From the NCBI GenBank assembly GCA_964518215.1, contig CAZFFP010000004.1, positions 1 through 64,000 on the forward strand: a stretch of DNA of 64,000 nt, read 5' to 3'. The translations under genes and the position numbers were made by a program. The DNA comes from CAYSGX01 sp964518215. Lineage in GTDB: Bacteria > Bacteroidota > Bacteroidia > Chitinophagales > CAIOSU01. How positions within the stretch are numbered: the stretch's first letter is position 1; every line of letters starts with the position of its first letter. Shown piece by piece: positions 61,583 to 64,000 of the stretch. Under the pieces are notes generated by a model. The model was not told the origin of the DNA, ran no database searches, and saw nothing but the letters and a program-made list of their open reading frames with translations.

Positions 61583-62365
61583 ATGGCTTATCAATTTCTT
61601 ACTTACGAAACATCGGGCAGCATTGCTACCATTACCATGAATCGCCCCGATGTATATAATGCATTCAATAACGAACTCACATTCGAATTGCAGGAGGCTT
61701 TTAAAGAAGCGGGAAAAGATAAAAACGTGCGCTGCATAGTTTTGACCGGTGCAGGCAAAGCGTTTTGCAGCGGACAAGATTTGAAGTCGGCTCGCGGCAG
61801 CGAATTCAAAGGGTTTTCCGATTCGATTCATAAGCGATACAATCCGCTGATTCGCGCCATGCGCAATATGCCCAAACCTATTATTTGCAAACTCAACGGA
61901 GTGGCGGCAGGGGCTGGCGCTTCATTAGCTTTAGCCTGCGATTTTATTATTGCTTCTGAAAAAGCCATGCTGATAGAAGTGTTTGTCAATATAGGATTGG
62001 TGATGGATTCAGGCTCTTCGTTTTTTCTTCCAAAATTAGTAGGACCTCAACGCGCCTTCGAATATGCTACAATGGCAACGCGCATCAGTGCTGAAGAAGC
62101 TCATAAAATTGGTATGGTGAATCGTGTAGTGGCTCCCGAAGCTTTGGATGAATCGGTGAACGAAGTAGCCGCTTTTTATGCCAATGCTCCAACCAAAGCC
62201 ATTGGGCTGATGAAAAAAATGATTAACAAATCAATGAATGCCGATTTGGATACCATGCTCGAATACGAAGCCTACTGTCAGGATATTGCCGGCAGCACCC
62301 ACGATTATCAGGAAGGCGTGAATGCCTTTTTGGAAAAACGCAAAGCCGAATTTAAAGGAGCGTAA
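61583..62365 (+). CDS. Enoyl-CoA hydratase/isomerase family protein
   Basis: A 260-residue cytosolic crotonase-fold enzyme. It has NRPDVYNAFNNEL, the oxyanion-hole motifs LTGAGKAFCSGQDLKSA and KLNGVAAGAGASLALACDF, and FVNIGLVMDSGSSFFLPKLV. The Asp in MDSG occupies a position used by PaaG-type isomerases rather than the two Glu of classic hydratase, so 2-(1,2-epoxyphenyl)acetyl-CoA isomerase or a related isomerase is likely. No other paa genes are near, so a general acyl-CoA role remains possible. Convergent with the arginase-family gene, two bases apart. Confidence 0.88.
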   Translation: MAYQFLTYETSGSIATITMNRPDVYNAFNNELTFELQEAFKEAGKDKNVRCIVLTGAGKAFCSGQDLKSARGSEFKGFSDSIHKRYNPLIRAMRNMPKPIICKLNGVAAGAGASLALACDFIIASEKAMLIEVFVNIGLVMDSGSSFFLPKLVGPQRAFEYATMATRISAEEAHKIGMVNRVVAPEALDESVNEVAAFYANAPTKAIGLMKKMINKSMNADLDTMLEYEAYCQDIAGSTHDYQEGVNAFLEKRKAEFKGA

Positions 62366-62367
62366 TT

Positions 62368-63345
62368 TCACGAACAAACAGTATGCGCCAAAACCGCTGC
62401 CAGCCTCGCTGTTCGGTTATCAATATCGAAGCGGGGATTGGTTTCGGCTATGTCCATGCTTATAATTTTTCCGCTTTGCTTTAAGAGGTTCAAACACGCG
62501 AAAACAATATCGGGCAGATAACCCGAATGTGCCGGAGCGCTAACTCCTGGTGCGTGTGCGGCAGCAAATCCATCCATATCAATGGTTACATAACAATAGT
62601 CGGCTTCCTTTAGAAAAGCATTTATTTTTTCTGCTATCATGTCGAAGCGGTGAATATTCATTTTTTCGGCAGTAATAAAAACGGTATGGGTTTTTTGTGC
62701 GGTGTCGAACAATCGTTTGGTGTTGGAACAGGGCTGAATGCCCAGACACATATACCTAAATGGAATTTTCAGTTGTTCGCAATATTCATGAATTTGAAAA
62801 AAGGGAGTGCCGGAATTAGGCTGAACTGTAGGTTCTCTTAAATCGAAATGCGCATCGAAATTGATGATGCCGATTTTAGGAAGAGGATTATTTTTCTTCC
62901 GTAAAAAATTTACAAGCCCCATGAAATGCCCGTAAGCCATATCATGACCACCACCCAACAAAAAAGGAAAATATTCTTGATTCAGTATTTTACATACTAA
63001 ATCTGAAAGGGTTTCCTGAGCATTTTCCATCGAATTGTTTTCGCATACCACATCGCCTGCATCTATCAAAATATGTGATTCCTCGAAATGATTAGCTAAG
63101 GAAGCCATTGCCTGCCTGATGGCTGCCGGACCCTCTTTTGCGCCCGCTCTGCCTTCATTTCTTACAACACCGGCATCGCAGCAGTAGCCTAGTATAGCGG
63201 TTCCTTTTTGTAATGTTTTTAATTCAGGTAATGGGTTGCTTTCTAAATGGATGCATTGCACTTTTTGATGCCATCTATGAGCAAGCAAATCATCGGGATG
63301 GTCTGTTCTTCCTTTCCAAGTATTTTCTGAAGTGGGGCAATACAT
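62368..63345 (-). CDS. Formimidoylglutamase-like arginase-family enzyme
   Basis: A 325-residue ureohydrolase. It has the two-manganese ligands: His134 (GGGHDMAYGH), Asp164, His166, Asp168 (FDAHFDLR), and Asp256, Asp258 (TIDMDGF). The GGGHDxAYG form is typical of formimidoylglutamase (HutG), which splits N-formimidoyl-L-glutamate to glutamate and formamide in histidine breakdown. No other hut gene is in the window, so agmatinase or arginase activity cannot be excluded. Convergent with the enoyl-CoA hydratase gene. Confidence 0.85.
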   Translation of the reverse strand: MYCPTSENTWKGRTDHPDDLLAHRWHQKVQCIHLESNPLPELKTLQKGTAILGYCCDAGVVRNEGRAGAKEGPAAIRQAMASLANHFEESHILIDAGDVVCENNSMENAQETLSDLVCKILNQEYFPFLLGGGHDMAYGHFMGLVNFLRKKNNPLPKIGIINFDAHFDLREPTVQPNSGTPFFQIHEYCEQLKIPFRYMCLGIQPCSNTKRLFDTAQKTHTVFITAEKMNIHRFDMIAEKINAFLKEADYCYVTIDMDGFAAAHAPGVSAPAHSGYLPDIVFACLNLLKQSGKIISMDIAETNPRFDIDNRTARLAAVLAHTVCS

Positions 63346-63399
63346 TGAGTTACAATTTGAATCAAGCTCAATAATTAATTTCAGGAAGCTTCAACAGCA

Positions 63400-63822
63400 T
63401 TATTTATAATCAAAAACCACTTTAGCTCTTTGCGCATCTTTAATAAGGTCTGCGGGTTGTCTCATGCCCATCACTCGATGAATTACTTTTGCTTCGGCAC
63501 TAATATACAGCAGTGTAGGATATGCCGTAACACGATATTTATTGGCAAATGATGGTCCTTCTCCTTTTTCCATATCAAACTTGTAGTTGATGAAATTTTC
63601 ATTGAAGTATTCGCCCACCGAATCTACTGTAAACACCTTTGATGCCATATACTTGCATGGTCCGCACCAGGTAGTGTAGGCATCTACAAAAACAGGTTTA
63701 TTTTCTTCTTTAGCTTTATCGAGCGCTTGTTGCCACGTGCCTTGAAAAAATTCTATGCCTTGCGCTTGAGTAAAAGTTGCAGTAGCAAAAACAATTAAAA
63801 ATATGGTGACAATGTATTTCAT
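63400..63822 (-). CDS. Secreted thioredoxin-like protein
   Basis: A 140-residue exported protein. Signal peptide MKYIVTIFLIVFATATFTQA; thioredoxin fold with WCGPCK (Cys53, Cys56) and the cis-Pro in RVTAYPTLLYIS. It would handle disulfides in the periplasm. It lies on the minus strand between the arginase-family gene (54 bases downstream) and a probable glutamate racemase gene upstream. The ATG at 63822 starts the signal peptide; 16 codons upstream are less likely. Confidence 0.92.
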   Translation of the reverse strand: MKYIVTIFLIVFATATFTQAQGIEFFQGTWQQALDKAKEENKPVFVDAYTTWCGPCKYMASKVFTVDSVGEYFNENFINYKFDMEKGEGPSFANKYRVTAYPTLLYISAEAKVIHRVMGMRQPADLIKDAQRAKVVFDYK

Positions 63823-63844
63823 GTATTGGGGTTTTATAGTGCTT

Positions 63845-64000
63845 TTATCCTTTTTTCCAAATATCTGCAAGTTCCAATTTTATATTTTCTCCGAAAAATA
63901 TTTTGGTGGTTTTTTCAAACGATTCGGTGTAGTCCGAAACATAAAAATGATGTCTGGCAGTTCCCTTTTTTCTCAGCAGCTTTTTTCTTTCAAGATATTG
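63845..64000 (-). CDS. Probable glutamate racemase, C-terminal end (cut by window edge)
   Basis: The last 51 codons of a minus-strand gene. The peptide has RHHFYVSDYTESFEKTTKIF and GENIKLELADIWKKG, which resembles the C-terminus of Bacteroidota glutamate racemase (FYTTDSxExF, then a-x-IFFGE). MurI makes D-glutamate for peptidoglycan. The rest of the gene is outside the window, so the assignment is tentative. It ends 22 bases before the thioredoxin-like start, so the two are probably co-transcribed. Confidence 0.6.
   Translation of the reverse strand, partial: QYLERKKLLRKKGTARHHFYVSDYTESFEKTTKIFFGENIKLELADIWKKG

Noticed and set aside
1..64000. tRNA, rRNA, CRISPR arrays, integrases or intact insertion sequences
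   Set aside because: None seen by eye on either strand; a tRNAscan or Infernal run would be needed to exclude small RNAs.

Overview
The window reads as a chromosomal segment of a Bacteroidota bacterium, probably from the Chitinophagales/Saprospiria/Sphingobacteriia side rather than a gut Bacteroides. It carries type IX secretion (T9SS) and gliding genes (porU, porV, a PorP/SprF protein, gldJ), several secreted proteins with T9SS C-terminal sorting domains, a bacillithiol gene (bshA), and promoters of the Bacteroidota type (TTTG about 19 bases before TAnnTTTG). Almost no starts have a Shine-Dalgarno sequence. It is AT-rich. I found no tRNA, rRNA, CRISPR array, prophage or intact insertion sequence. 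One run of 100 Ns inside murF is a scaffold gap.

Layout. 1-10.2 kb: a D-2-hydroxyacid dehydrogenase, then a three-gene set of a TonB-dependent receptor, a 1346-residue secreted protein and a PorV/PorQ-type outer-membrane protein. 10.2-19.1 kb: greA, an S15/CocE hydrolase, a coiled-coil membrane protein, a beta-lactamase-fold lipoprotein, an ECF sigma factor with a zinc-type anti-sigma, MazG-like, dtd, a 58-residue membrane peptide and an ABC-F ATPase. 19.4-31.7 kb: a type B T9SS cargo, a two-domain acyltransferase, an alpha/beta hydrolase, an ABC exporter, a YhcG/DUF1016 nuclease lying between truA and the exporter, truA, a GNAT-nitrilase fusion and a ZIP metal transporter. 31.8-46.8 kb: lipB, SDR, DoxX, gcvT, a choice-of-anchor V secreted protein, SGNH hydrolase, DUF2007-cdsA, bshA, an LVIVD-repeat protein coupled to a TrkA-type protein, Crp/Fnr, a tandem universal stress protein and guaA. 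46.8-64 kb: a type I periplasmic-binding-like protein, the T9SS block (porU-porV-orf on the minus strand; PorP/SprF, gldJ, murF on the plus strand), an SprB-repeat adhesin-like cargo, an enoyl-CoA hydratase, an arginase-family enzyme, a thioredoxin-like protein and the end of a probable glutamate racemase.

How it fits together. PorU (the sortase) and PorV (its outer-membrane shuttle and anchor) would process the cargos encoded at 4.9, 19.4, 35.6, 40.7 and 58.3 kb. The PorV-like protein at 9 kb next to a giant cargo and a TonB receptor suggests a dedicated secretion/uptake module. The rest is mostly housekeeping: lipoate, one-carbon, phospholipid, GMP, peptidoglycan and tRNA modification.

Intergenic regions hold short palindromic dispersed repeats, several clear hairpin terminators (one with a TTCG loop), and promoter boxes that sometimes sit only a few bases before the start codon. 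Nothing here is clearly a new system. The best candidates for a second look are the TonB/T9SS/PorV-like trio, a palindrome overlapping the ZIP promoter, the YhcG nuclease between truA and the exporter, and the acyltransferase whose catalytic His is replaced by Arg.
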